The translations under genes were made by a program, and so were the position numbers. A DNA stretch of 64,000 nt from Orbicella faveolata. Its lineage: Eukaryota > Cnidaria > Anthozoa > Scleractinia > Merulinidae. The DNA lies in assembly GCF_002042975.1 (NCBI RefSeq), contig NW_018149776.1:971135-1035134 (forward strand), in the 5' to 3' direction. Positions 55,901 through 64,000 of the stretch are shown here, in pieces. The first letter of the stretch is position 1; each line of letters opens with the position of its first letter. The notes beneath the pieces are model-generated. The model had not been told where the DNA came from, did no database searches, and worked only from the letters and a program-made list of their open reading frames with translations.

Positions 55901-58900
55901 ACGCAGCTTTATTTCTGCGATTAGGCCTACCGTCCACACTGAAAGCAGAGCTTTTCGAAAATGTTCTTCAAATTGGAGGGAGAAATTCGAAGACGCAGGC
56001 TTTTCGTTTTCGTGTGGACGGAAAACATTTTGAAAACGGGGCTTTTCAAAACCGATAGCGTCACGGCGATAATCACGTGATTTCCCTGCCCGAGTTTTCC
56101 TCAAACACAATTTCAAAATGACCGGTGATTGCTGCGTTTTTAAATTCCTCCGGCGTAGCGTGAACGGGGGCTAAGTGAGAGTCATTGCGATGTGCGGAGT
56201 TGAAAATCATTGCATCACTTTACAGCTGTGAAAGCAAAGAGTGTAAGCCTGCACGTAAAAACAACCTCAACGACAGCGATACCTAAATTGCTCGGACTTG
56301 AGGACAGGAGTCTGGTCGTCACGGTAACATCTCTCACGAATCACGCTAACAGCCTCCTCAACTGCGATGTAACTGGCGGGAATTGGAGTTTTCAGCAGAG
56401 GCACGCGACTTCCTGTTGAGTGAGAGACGTGAAATCGAGTCAATGGACAGCTGTAAGAGGTTGCATGGTCGAGACCTATCTCAAGGTAGAAAAATTACGT
56501 TCGCAAAGTCAGAAAATACGCGTAAATGGAAGTCGTTTTAATTTAGTTGAGTGTTCATGAGCAGAAATCTACTAGTATAACCGGCCGACTATACTAATGC
56601 AAATTCAACAATCTGATTGGCTGAGCTATAATCCATTAGTGTAGCTCAAAATTTAATTATGAGTTATTCAAGTTGACCCTGTCCTAACGAGGTAATTCAA
56701 GACTAAAGGGAAAAACTCTTCTCTGTTAAGTCATCCTCAGAGAAGACTTCTTCTCGTACATCGAGCGACGCGCCTCTTTTTTGTGTTGCTCCGTTCTCTA
56801 TTTTTGTTTCGGCTGCCACAGCCAAAAGTTTTTTTTTTTCAAAGGACGCATACTAGTTATACACAAGTGAATCCTTTACTACCTTTCTCTTTGATCTCAA
56901 ATGACGTGTTGTAGATCAGTTGTCGTAATTCCCGGATGTGGTACCCAGTCTTACAGCTGACCTCGATCATGGCCATCACCTTGGGCAAGCCTCGTTCCCG
57001 TGTGTTTTGGACTCTTCCGCCGAACTCAGTGGCGATGTAATTATCTGATATCATGGTCCTCAAGTTTGTGAGGTAATCTGATCGTTTGTCAGCTTCTAGC
57101 ATGTCGTAGTGTGTTCCTACAATAATGACTGGAGAATCTGGGGCACGCGCCTGTAGAAATAAACATAGACAATTTCTGAACGGGCATGTCATCAAAAACT
57201 AATGCTCTTCAGTTGGCAAACACTTCGACATCAAACAGCTCGGAATATCCCAATTTAAAGCTAGGATTCAAGGATAGGGCTTGCTGTTAGATTTGATAGG
57301 CATAGCGTTTTAAGAGGGCTTCCGCATGTCTTAGTATATTTCGGTGTTTAATGTTTTAGAACTTCATTTGCTGGCTTAAAGTCTGTAGTAATTTTACGTA
57401 GCGTAATAATTAGTATAATAATATGTATATTGATCAACAAAGTGTGTGTATTACTACAAAAAAATTACAGAACGTCCTGTAATCCAGCTCAACCATTCCC
57501 AGCCTTGCTGACATGTAATCCTCTTTGTCCATTACAACTGGAACTGCTCTCACACAATTAACACCAAAACGCAGGCCAGACGTTAGGTAAGAACTGAAAG
57601 CCAGGGTAAGTCACAGGACATTCATGACGAATCAAGACAACAAACCTGGATATTGAGCAGCCATGGTTCAATTTCATTCACGCCTTGTTCACCGTCTGTG
57701 ACTTTCCACATAGCGATGTACAGAGAGCGATGAGACAGGAAACATTGATGTGTGGCGTAATACTCTCGCTGGAAGACAAAATGTGATTATTGTGTTCGAA
57801 ATTAGCTGTTGAAACGCACGCTACATACTAGTTATCCAACCCTTATGGAATATCCCCCGAGTCACCCGTATTTCTTGGTGTACACACCAGCCTTTAGGCG
57901 AGTGTGTATACCAAGAAAATACAAGTGACTCGTAGGACTCCATCGTGATGGTATACCACAAGAAAGCGTCGCTTAACTATTTTAGTAAAGTTACCACTTC
58001 GTCAAAGCAAAACTGATAATCAGATGTCAGTTTGCTTGCTTTGCTAAGTTCAATGGCACTCACCCCTCCCCTTCCCTACCCTCCCTTCCCTAACCTCCCT
58101 TCCCTACCCTCTCTTCCCCTTCCAAGCCTCACCTGTCCACCAAAGTCCCAGGTGCTGAATTTGATGCTTGTTCTGTTGTCTGCCCGCCCAAAGGCAAAAT
58201 CAGTTTTCTTTGGATAGATCCAGTCACATACATCAACACCAACAGTGGAGATGTTCACCTCAGCTTTCTTAGAACGACCTAAAAAGGTGGGATATGTTTA
58301 AAATTAGTTGGGAGGAAATAAGTCAGGATATGTAAATTAAAGTACATACTAATAAAGTAAATAAAGGAGTAAAGAGTATGTAAATAAGGAGTAAATAAGT
58401 ACGTACATACATTTAGAAGTAAATAATAGAGATAAATACTGGTAAATGTGAAGCCCCGTAAAATGATGATAAGCCACGAGCAAACAAAGCAAACGGGCAG
58501 CACTGAAAGCAAGAGTTGCTAACTCCTCCATACAGCCACTGAGCGGCCTCAATGCACAATCACAGTTCCGCGCCTAGATCGGATTAATCAGTAACCTTCG
58601 TACACATTCAACCAACCGGTGAATTCACGGTCACCAAGGACATCGATGAACAAACATCATGCCATGAGCGCGAACCAGTGGGAAAACAATCCAGAGTCCC
58701 CGATCGGGTTCGAAACTTTTCGAGGAATCTGAATTTTTTTTTGTTTTCGGACTGTCGTAGGCTCGCGGCATAGCGGATAACTATTCTACCATCAGAAGTA
58801 ATTAAGTAAGGATACGCATTTCAACCTAAGAACTACTAACATGATCACTCCCAAAACGAACACAGCTTGTTTGCCGCATAAGGCCATGTTTTTTTGTTCA

Positions 58901-61900
58901 GATAGAACGACAAAGCGTTATTATGACAGGGCACATGAATTGGCACAAAACTTGAGTCGCTTATTCGATCAGCAGCTGAATGTCTGAGCCCACGGTTTCT
59001 ATTCACACACAATGTACAAAACTTTAAGCTGACGTGGTAACTTTGCCGGAAGTGCTTTTGCTCGCGCAAGCTAAAGGAACAAGGATGGTACGTTCTTCGA
59101 GAAAAGGCCAGTTTTGCAGCGAATACTACAGTTGTTCACGTACCGGTGATTGATCCAGCCCGCCTTTTCTTGACCTTTCTCTCTGTCCATCCCACAGGAG
59201 GAGAGTTCTGGTAGCTGCCTGTTCCCTCCTGTCTCAGCTGGTTCAACAATGTCGTCTTGCCGATGTTTGCAACTCCGACAAACATGAGTTTCATGCTTGG
59301 GTGAGGCTCAGACCTGACGAATTAAAGAAAGTACTAAACGGTTCCCTTCGTGAGATTTTTTTAACTCACTTATTGAAGGACAGCGATAGGTTTGAAACAT
59401 GAACTGCCAAATATACCTATATGAAAGTAAAACCCGCATCCTCCATAAAGAGAGGATGACTAACGATGGCGAAGAGGGGAACGGATTACAATGCTAGATT
59501 CTGTAAATTGAGAGTACATCTTTCGTATTTATGACAGTTTCGAACAATAACTTGTGCATAAAACCTTCCTAACATAACGCAGATAATTAGAGACTTAAAA
59601 TAGTGGTTCGGTGTTGTAGAACAGTACTACTGTACTTGATAAATGAAAGGAACACATTAGGAAGTGAGAATGACAAAAGATAGATAGAATGGAAACGGAC
59701 AATGATAAGCAAGATTCTCTTCCTGAAGTGTTGCGTTAATCTCGAGTCCAGATCTCCCACGGCCATGTGGAAGGGAGATCCAACTTTTCAGCGTCAAACA
59801 GAGTGAGATCTGTGTACGAGATTAGCGTTGCGTGACACCAGTCACGAAACAGATAGGTTGTGATGGTGACTGACTAAGTAGAAGCTGGTTGCATAAACCA
59901 GCTAAGATACGTTAAGAGTCAGTGGACACCTCACCTTTCTAGAACTGATCTTAGATATCCAACAATATCTTTGGTCTTCTTTCTTTCCAGTACACTAGGT
60001 TCGATATCCTGTAGCTGTAGTCCCTGGTACTGCAAGTCCCACAGTTCAGACAGAAGCCCAACTTCTGCGGGTAGGCGTGTGATTTTAGTGTTGCTCACGT
60101 GCAGTGAACCAAGCTTAGAGAGGACCCCTACATCCTTGGGTAAACTCCACAGCTCATTGCTGCTCAGATTTAAAGACTGTAAGCTGGGAAACAGAATGCC
60201 TGGGCTCCGTGCGTTCGCTGGAGATGTGTCTGCGGCAGACGCAACCGATGCAGGCCGATTCCGAGGAAGCACAAAGTGAACTTCTCCAAGCTTGTTGTTG
60301 TTCAAGTCCAGCCGCTTAAGATGCGCAAGAATCCTGTGCTTTGAATGCCGGCAAAGTCGTGCTTTGCCAACCTGCAGTCCATTCTCTGCACTAACTCGCC
60401 GCCTCATGCTCGGCCGCTGACCTTCAGTGACACTGTAACACTGACTCTCTGTCCCATTTCCATACGGGATATTTTCAGCTATGGGATGGAATGCGGTCAG
60501 GTTATTGTGCGACAAATCTAACGTCCCAAGTGAAGTTGGAAACAGAGCCAGTGAGGGAACTTCAGAAATGCTATTGTTTGATAAATTCAACGTTCCAAGA
60601 TTGGTGGCCAAGCAAGACAAGCCCAAAGGAATCTTTGTTATTTGGTTGGCTGACAAATCAAGTTTTTGTAGAGAAGATCCTTTTGTGGGATCAATGTCTT
60701 CCTCTTCTGAATCAGAGTCTTCTATTTCGTCGCCATGTCGTGTTCCCCACAGTTGACTGTGATGATACATTTTCAGGGGATGACTTATTTTGCCGTTTGC
60801 TTCAACAGTTGGCATCTTGACTGGTTTTCTTTCCAAGGTTCCATTCACGTGGCTGTCAAAACGAAATAAATAAACAAGTAAATAAACAAACATACATACA
60901 AACAGACAAGCGAATGAACAAATAACAGCTTAGATATTTGTATATGCAATAGGAAAACATGTTGTTCAATTTGCAAATAACTGAATGAAAAAAATATATA
61001 TATGGACTAAGACGAAGTCGTATTATCTGTTAATTATATTGCGTACAGAAGTGTCCAAATTACTTGTTACTTTGGTTACACATAATTTTGCGCGCGCAAG
61101 TATGTGATTTTTAGGGTGGCAATATTACGTGTGGGTTATTGACCAAGCGTGAGTGCAAGATGGATGGTTTTTGTTTTGTTTTGTTTTTTTTGCGCGCTTA
61201 TGGACCATTTATGGCCATCTTGTTCGCTCGGGTAGCTAATAACAGCAAAGGATTCATCTTGCCCGCTCACGGAGCTAGCTATATAATAACACACAACATT
61301 GTTGGATGAGGTTGAACATGATGATAGAGAGATTCAGAATTATCAGGGCCGAGATTTGTACTATCAGCTGAAGCTAGATGGCCGAGGTGGACATCACAAA
61401 TCAGGGCGTTCATAAGGTCGCTAGTATATGAAAGACTTCATCATTTTGGGTTTGACTTTGCATTCATTACGCTAGTCTCTACTACAGCTACATAACGTGC
61501 TAAAAACACAGGCACGCAATGCGTACAGAGAACCGTAGATACACGACTATAATATTATTATAGTTATTCTGACCTCAAGTCTACTAGCAAGCTGTCTTTG
61601 CTCAAAGACAGCACTTTAGCACGAGGAAGACTTGACGTTTTTCCATTTCCTCCACGTCCTCCTTGTCTTGCTTTCATAATTGGCAACTTCCTCACAAAAT
61701 TTCCCTTCAGATCAAGTGATTTCAACACAGGGGCAGTCCACATCTCGAAGGGAAGATTCTGTATATCGTTGTAGGAAACGTTCAGATATTTCAGCATCGG
61801 CAATTCAAACAGACAAGTAGGCAGGGATGTTAGGTCATTGTGGTGTAACTCAATGTCTTCTAAGTGAGGGCAGTTCCAGCCTGATTCAGCATAAGTGAAA

Positions 61901-63450
61901 TCCTGCTCGCCTTCTTCAAAAGCAAGATTTTCCTGAATGTTCTCGCACGAACTGTACGGTTTCTTTCCAGCTTTTAAAGTATTCTTTTGCGCCAAATCTT
62001 TTTTGCCTCCAAGCCAAAGACTGGGAAGGCCAGAAATGGAGTTTTCCGACGCATTTAGAGTTTTCAACGAAGGCATCTGAAATAACACAATTGGCAGCTT
62101 CACAAGCTTGTTGGATGAAACATCCACTCGCGTTACAGTTTTAAGTGACGGGTGTAGCCCAGTAACCATCCCATCATATGGATTAATTGTACTGGCAGCC
62201 AGAAAAATCCACTGATACTCCAACTTTGGAAGTGTCATGTTATTCCAGAGTAAAGAGATGGGTATCGCTTCCAATCTCCAGATCTCTTCAGCACTGTTGC
62301 TTGTTCTTGATGGGTGAAGATTATGTTCCTGGTCAACTTGAGCACCTATCAATCAAGAAAACGAATGCATAACAAAGATTCACCTTTTCACGAGTGTCTC
62401 AGTGGGTTTCACTGATAGCTGACAAATGGAGCATCTTAAACTGAAAAATCCGAGAACTGCAAAATTTACTAATACCCGAGATATGGACTGAAATTTCAAC
62501 TGACAGTTGAGAAATCACCAAAAAACTATAGGGAAGTGATGTACACATGGATGGGTGCTGAATTGAAAAAAATATGGTGCCCCTTTGGTCTTTCCCTCTT
62601 TCAAATTCATGGCAGTTTAACATGTCTTTAGAGTCATAAGCTCCAAAGAGTCTCCCACATTTATTTAAATATGACCCTGTGGAAATCCTGATTTATGATT
62701 TGAATTTAGCCCCCTATTCTCTGATAAGCCCCCACCCTCCACCCTACTAAAAGATCTTGAAAAGAAATACATCCCCCTAGGACTTAATACAGCATCAATG
62801 GTATTGACAGTGGGTAAGCAAGCATACTCAATACAAGATTTTACAAATCAATCTTTTGGACTGCGTATCTAGGCTCGATCACCAGCCGCTGTTCGGGAAA
62901 GGAGTGACCACACACGAGAGAGTGGCGGAAATCAAGCCTACTGGGTATCCAGCAACAAGCAAGATATCCACTTTTCAGCTTTCAAAACTTTCGTCTGGAC
63001 TTCAACTGGGCTTGACAAAGAAATGTGTGGAAAATGTGACATGAAACTGCCTCCTTAAGTTCTATGTACTTTCACAATACATTACCTCGTTGAAGCAGGA
63101 TCATGATCATTTCAGTATTATCAGCTAAGATGGCAGAATTCAGGCACTTGTGATCAATGTCTTCAGCTCCGTTACTTAACAATAACTTCAACATTTCCAA
63201 GTCACCCTGACGACAGGCAATCTCCAGAGGGGAAGATGTGCTAGCACCAAGATTCTCCTGTGATTCAGTTGTATTATTCTCTCCGTGATGACTTTCCGTG
63301 CCAGCAGAAAGGTTGACATCTGCACCATGTTTTATGAGTAAGCTAACAACATCTCTATAACCAACTGTGACGGCATTGTGTAAGGCTGTCTGCCCCATGA
63401 TGTTTCTCGTATTTGCAGAAATTGTCAAGTTTGCCTGGCATGGCCCAGCA
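40921..63450 (-). CDS. LRRK: LRRK-family Roco protein kinase (ANK-LRR-Roc-COR-kinase-propeller), 5' partial
   Basis: Twenty-five minus-strand exons: 63086-63450, 61574-62345, 59935-60852, 59144-59313, 58133-58278, 57646-57768, 56883-57150, 56283-56412, 55617-55708, 55144-55266, 54666-54972, 53793-54004, 53047-53208, 52336-52725, 51396-51580, 50319-50499, 49176-49369, 48006-48265, 47413-47608, 46183-46566, 45395-45544, 44682-44858, 43532-43674, 42440-43041, 40921-41273. All GT-AG and in phase, giving about 2,330 residues; the N-terminus lies beyond 64000. The order is three ankyrin repeats, ~12 LRRs, Roc GTPase, COR, zinc-ribbon-like motif, Ser/Thr kinase, beta-propeller. This is the LRRK architecture: a cytosolic dimeric kinase regulated by its own GTPase, which phosphorylates Rab proteins in vertebrates. 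Roc, COR and the DYGIS kinase motif look closer to LRRK1 than to LRRK2. Cnidarians are known to carry several LRRK paralogues, so the exact orthologue is open. Confidence 0.95.
41398..41556 (-). pseudogene. Unassigned coding-like relic in last LRRK intron
   Basis: A 52-codon minus-strand frame, SWKMCLRSDHNDVMVPGDKI, then VVRLFVKTIQFM and KNKWSVRLEERAEN followed by a stop. 'SW.M..R' and 'MVPGD' followed by alternating hydrophobic strands resemble the last barrel domain of mitochondrial elongation factor Tu. It does not fit the LRRK propeller, and splicing it in is not needed to keep phase. Possibly a relic of a retrocopy; identity is uncertain. Confidence 0.2.
41880..42165. repeat. GC-rich interspersed repeat in LRRK intron
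   Basis: Contains 'cccagggcctctcttctttc', 'ggcaagaagagaaacactgg' and, further on, 'ggtggcgtctcgtctggccg'. Part of it is internally complementary (ctcttct against agaagag). It is more GC-rich than the flanks and makes spurious frames of up to 165 codons. Confidence 0.45.
43320..43425 (-). mobile_element. SINE fragment in LRRK intron
   Basis: 'gatactagtccatcggaggt' and 'gagagaggcactgtgagagt' match the body of the SINE copies at 17982 and 49474, in the same orientation. The tRNA-derived head is missing. Confidence 0.6.
43923..44030. mobile_element. 108-bp foldback element in LRRK intron
   Basis: Outer arms ttcatgcgtctgtcc and ggacagacgcatgaa are exact complements. Inner arms 'cgtcataacattgtcaaagt' and 'actttgacaatgttatgacg' are also exact. 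The left arm carries a ~20-bp extra piece between outer and inner arms. Confidence 0.85.
45235..45317. mobile_element. 83-bp palindrome in LRRK intron
   Basis: 'gaaatgaagaaaacac' on the left pairs with 'gtgttttcttcatttc' on the right, with gacattt/aaatgtc ends. Almost complete hairpin, 78 bp beyond kinase exon 45395-45544 as transcribed. Confidence 0.8.
45993..46066. mobile_element. Near-perfect GC-rich hairpin in LRRK kinase intron
   Basis: 'aaaataatggccgcg' and its complement 'cgcggccattatttt' bound a core 'gggggcgaggagcgctcctc' that is itself palindromic with no loop. Arms are about 36 bp. It lies in the intron between the last two kinase exons. Confidence 0.85.
47633..47860. repeat. (CAAT/CAGT/CACT)n tetranucleotide repeat in LRRK kinase intron
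   Basis: About 230 bp of tetranucleotide units (caat, cagt, cact, then cagaca). It starts about 25 bp upstream of the acceptor of kinase exon 47413-47608 as transcribed, so it includes the likely branch-point region. The Ser/Gln/Ile/Asn frames on the plus strand are artefacts. Confidence 0.93.
48618..48735. repeat. ~32-bp GC-rich minisatellite in LRRK intron, copy A
   Basis: Four units of 'gcgggaaaacgtgccgccgctggtaa' type. It is followed by 'agccaaatcaggatttgtac' and 'tagttgattgaatgagaaca', which also follow the related array at 54305-54450. Confidence 0.85.
49474..49743 (-). mobile_element. tRNA-derived SINE, copy 2
   Basis: About 270 bp, near full length, in the LRRK intron between exons 50319-50499 and 49176-49369. 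Same head and body order as 17982-18266, with 'GTGGCCTCATGGTTAGTGCG' at the head, 'GAGCCCTGGCCGGGGACATT' next and 'GATGGACTAGCATCCCATCC' near the tail. Confidence 0.82.
51985..52285. repeat. 'aatttccgg/aattttcgg' interspersed repeat
   Basis: Many short overlapping phrases such as 'gaatttccgtttcaattgat', 'ggaatttcctcaattttcgg' and 'ggattttccggaaagtttgc', with partial self-complementarity. It ends about 50 bp from LRRK exon 52336-52725. Confidence 0.5.
54305..54450. repeat. GC-rich minisatellite in LRRK intron, copy B
   Basis: Units based on 'gcgcgggaaaacatgcaagc' at about 35-bp spacing, followed by 'agccaaattacgatcggtct' and 'agttgattggctgtgagaac'. Same family as 48618-48735. Confidence 0.8.
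55820..56175. repeat. Interspersed DNA element in LRRK intron
   Basis: Contains 'cgtccacactgaaagcagag', 'cttttcgttttcgtgtggac' and ends 'gcgtagcgtgaacgggggct'. Complementary phrases (cgtccacac and gtgtggacg) lie about 90 bp apart. MITE-like, family not named. Confidence 0.5.
56883..59313 (-). other. LRRK Roc GTPase exons
   Basis: Exons 59144-59313, 58133-58278, 57646-57768 and 56883-57150. G1/P-loop GVANIGKTT, G2 STVGVD, G3/switch II WDFGGQ, G4 GTHYD and G5-like SCK are all present, so the domain should bind and hydrolyse GTP. DFGGQ keeps the Ras-type catalytic glutamine, which human LRRK2 (DFAGR) does not have. A basic insert (GWTERKVKKRRAGSI) sits between G1 and G2. Confidence 0.93.
57858..57932. 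mobile_element. 75-bp palindrome in LRRK Roc intron
   Basis: 'cgagtcac', 'gtattttcttggt' and 'tacacac' pair with their complements around 'cagcctttagg' with small mismatches. Hairpin element without coding content. Confidence 0.75.
59935..62345 (-). other. LRRK leucine-rich-repeat exons
   Basis: Two large exons (61574-62345 and 59935-60852) encode about 560 residues and 12 LRRs of the 'L..L.L..N.I..LP' type, for example LKYLNVSYNDIQNLP, LQKLDLSANQITKIP and LQSLNLSSNELWSLP. Charged inserts interrupt the array in at least four places, including an acidic stretch (EIEDSDSEEEDIDP) at the junction of the exons and a Lys/Gln/Glu-rich loop after SGLPSLW. The intron between the exons is about 720 bp. 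Confidence 0.93.
63086..63450 (-). other. LRRK ankyrin-repeat exon
   Basis: Encodes about 121 residues with three repeats: GQTALHNAVTVGYRDVVSLL/IKHGADVN, SPLEIACRQGDLEMLKLLLS/NGAED and SAILADNTEMIMILLQRG. A Ser/Glu/Asn-rich insert (about 25 residues) separates repeats one and two. The exon begins in phase 2, so more coding sequence lies to the right of the window. No further exon was recognised in 63451-64000. Confidence 0.9.
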
Positions 63451-64000
63451 CTGTAAAAAGTGGAAAGGTAAACAACCCATTAACAGCCACCATTCCTACT
63501 CCTTTAAGTATCTGGAATTGAATCCCAGCAAGCTCAAAGAATTTTCTTTACTTCACATGGTCCCCCATATTCTTTCTAGGGCTAATGCTCAGAGCGAAAA
63601 ACTTGGGCTCCAAATTACTTTAATTTCTTAGTCAGAGTGAATTCTCTACGTTCTAGTTTCTAACACCAGTGCTGTGTGACCCCGGGGGGAGGGCGGTAGC
63701 TCCTTATTTGGGTTATACAGGGACATGCCACTGGACAGGGTATGGTTTTTTGGCCTCACTGTCCTGAACAGGGTATATAATTTTACTCTCCTCTGTCCTA
63801 AACACAGTCAGAACATGTCCCAAACAGGGTATGGCATTACAAGCCCAGAGATGTTAACCGACCATTACAAGGTCATCAATCAACATTGGATCATTTTCAA
63901 GTCAAGAACCCTATTGTTATCTGTACCCTTTAATTCGAATCATTTTCCCACTTATCAGTATTATAACAAGCTCGCGTGTACGGACAGAATAGATCATACT
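63451..64000. other. LRRK intron sequence at right edge
   Basis: No exon recognised. 63700-63845 holds several copies of 'acagggtatgg' ('ggacagggtatggttttttg', 'gaacagggtatataa', 'aaacagggtatggc'), a degenerate repeat. Confidence 0.6.

Larger units (their letters stand above)
52336..56412 (-). other. LRRK COR domain exons
   Basis: Exons 56283-56412, 55617-55708, 55144-55266, 54666-54972, 53793-54004, 53047-53208 and 52336-52725. The hallmarks are PIPASYIAVEEAV at the start, FLHDNGVLLHYDDPLLRDLY, FLDPQWLCDMLAHVV, KRSDLSQIF and KFEVALP. These match COR-A and COR-B, which mediate Roco dimerisation. The last exon ends with TRIIPCPKC and a Ser-rich tail. Its donor is ambiguous: two GT sites 12 bp apart (after 52348 or 52336) are both in phase. 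Confidence 0.9.

Overview
The window is animal nuclear DNA: spliced genes with short exons, GT-AG introns, tRNA-derived SINE copies and many short palindromic DNA elements. The set of genes and repeats (a Roco/LRRK kinase with ankyrin repeats, a secreted discoidin protein, many foldback MITEs) points to a cnidarian, most likely an anthozoan such as a stony coral. That placement is inference; no marker gene in the window settles it. Sequence quality is draft level, with a 100-N gap at 38399-38498 and one N at 40762.

Layout. 1-5300: repeats (a ~60-bp minisatellite at the left edge, tandem units, a foldback element with a 9-bp target duplication) and one weak candidate exon. 5324-20876 (minus): a 13-exon gene for a secreted protein with signal peptide, a DUF11-like beta domain, two F5/8-type C (discoidin) domains and a C-terminal BNR/tectonin-like region. 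20877-26504: intergenic repeats. 26505-32627 (minus): a complete five-exon MGST3 gene (microsomal glutathione S-transferase 3). 32898-33152 (plus): a small intronless Thr/Ser-rich protein, probably GPI-anchored, divergent from MGST3 across a 270-bp shared promoter. 33153-40920: intergenic, with LINE and MITE remnants, the assembly gap and a hammerhead-like motif. 40921-63450 and beyond the right edge (minus): 25 exons of a LRRK-family kinase, lacking only its N-terminus: ankyrin repeats, about 12 LRRs, Roc GTPase, COR, a split zinc-ribbon-like motif, kinase and a C-terminal beta-propeller.

How the genes relate. Nothing suggests they form one pathway. The discoidin protein is extracellular, MGST3 is an ER membrane enzyme, the small protein is cell-surface and LRRK is a cytosolic signalling scaffold and kinase. 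All exon boundaries were read by eye from splice consensus, reading phase and domain continuity. Every junction in LRRK and MGST3 is phase-consistent. In the discoidin gene one junction (8137 to 6555) is not, so an exon is probably missing there.
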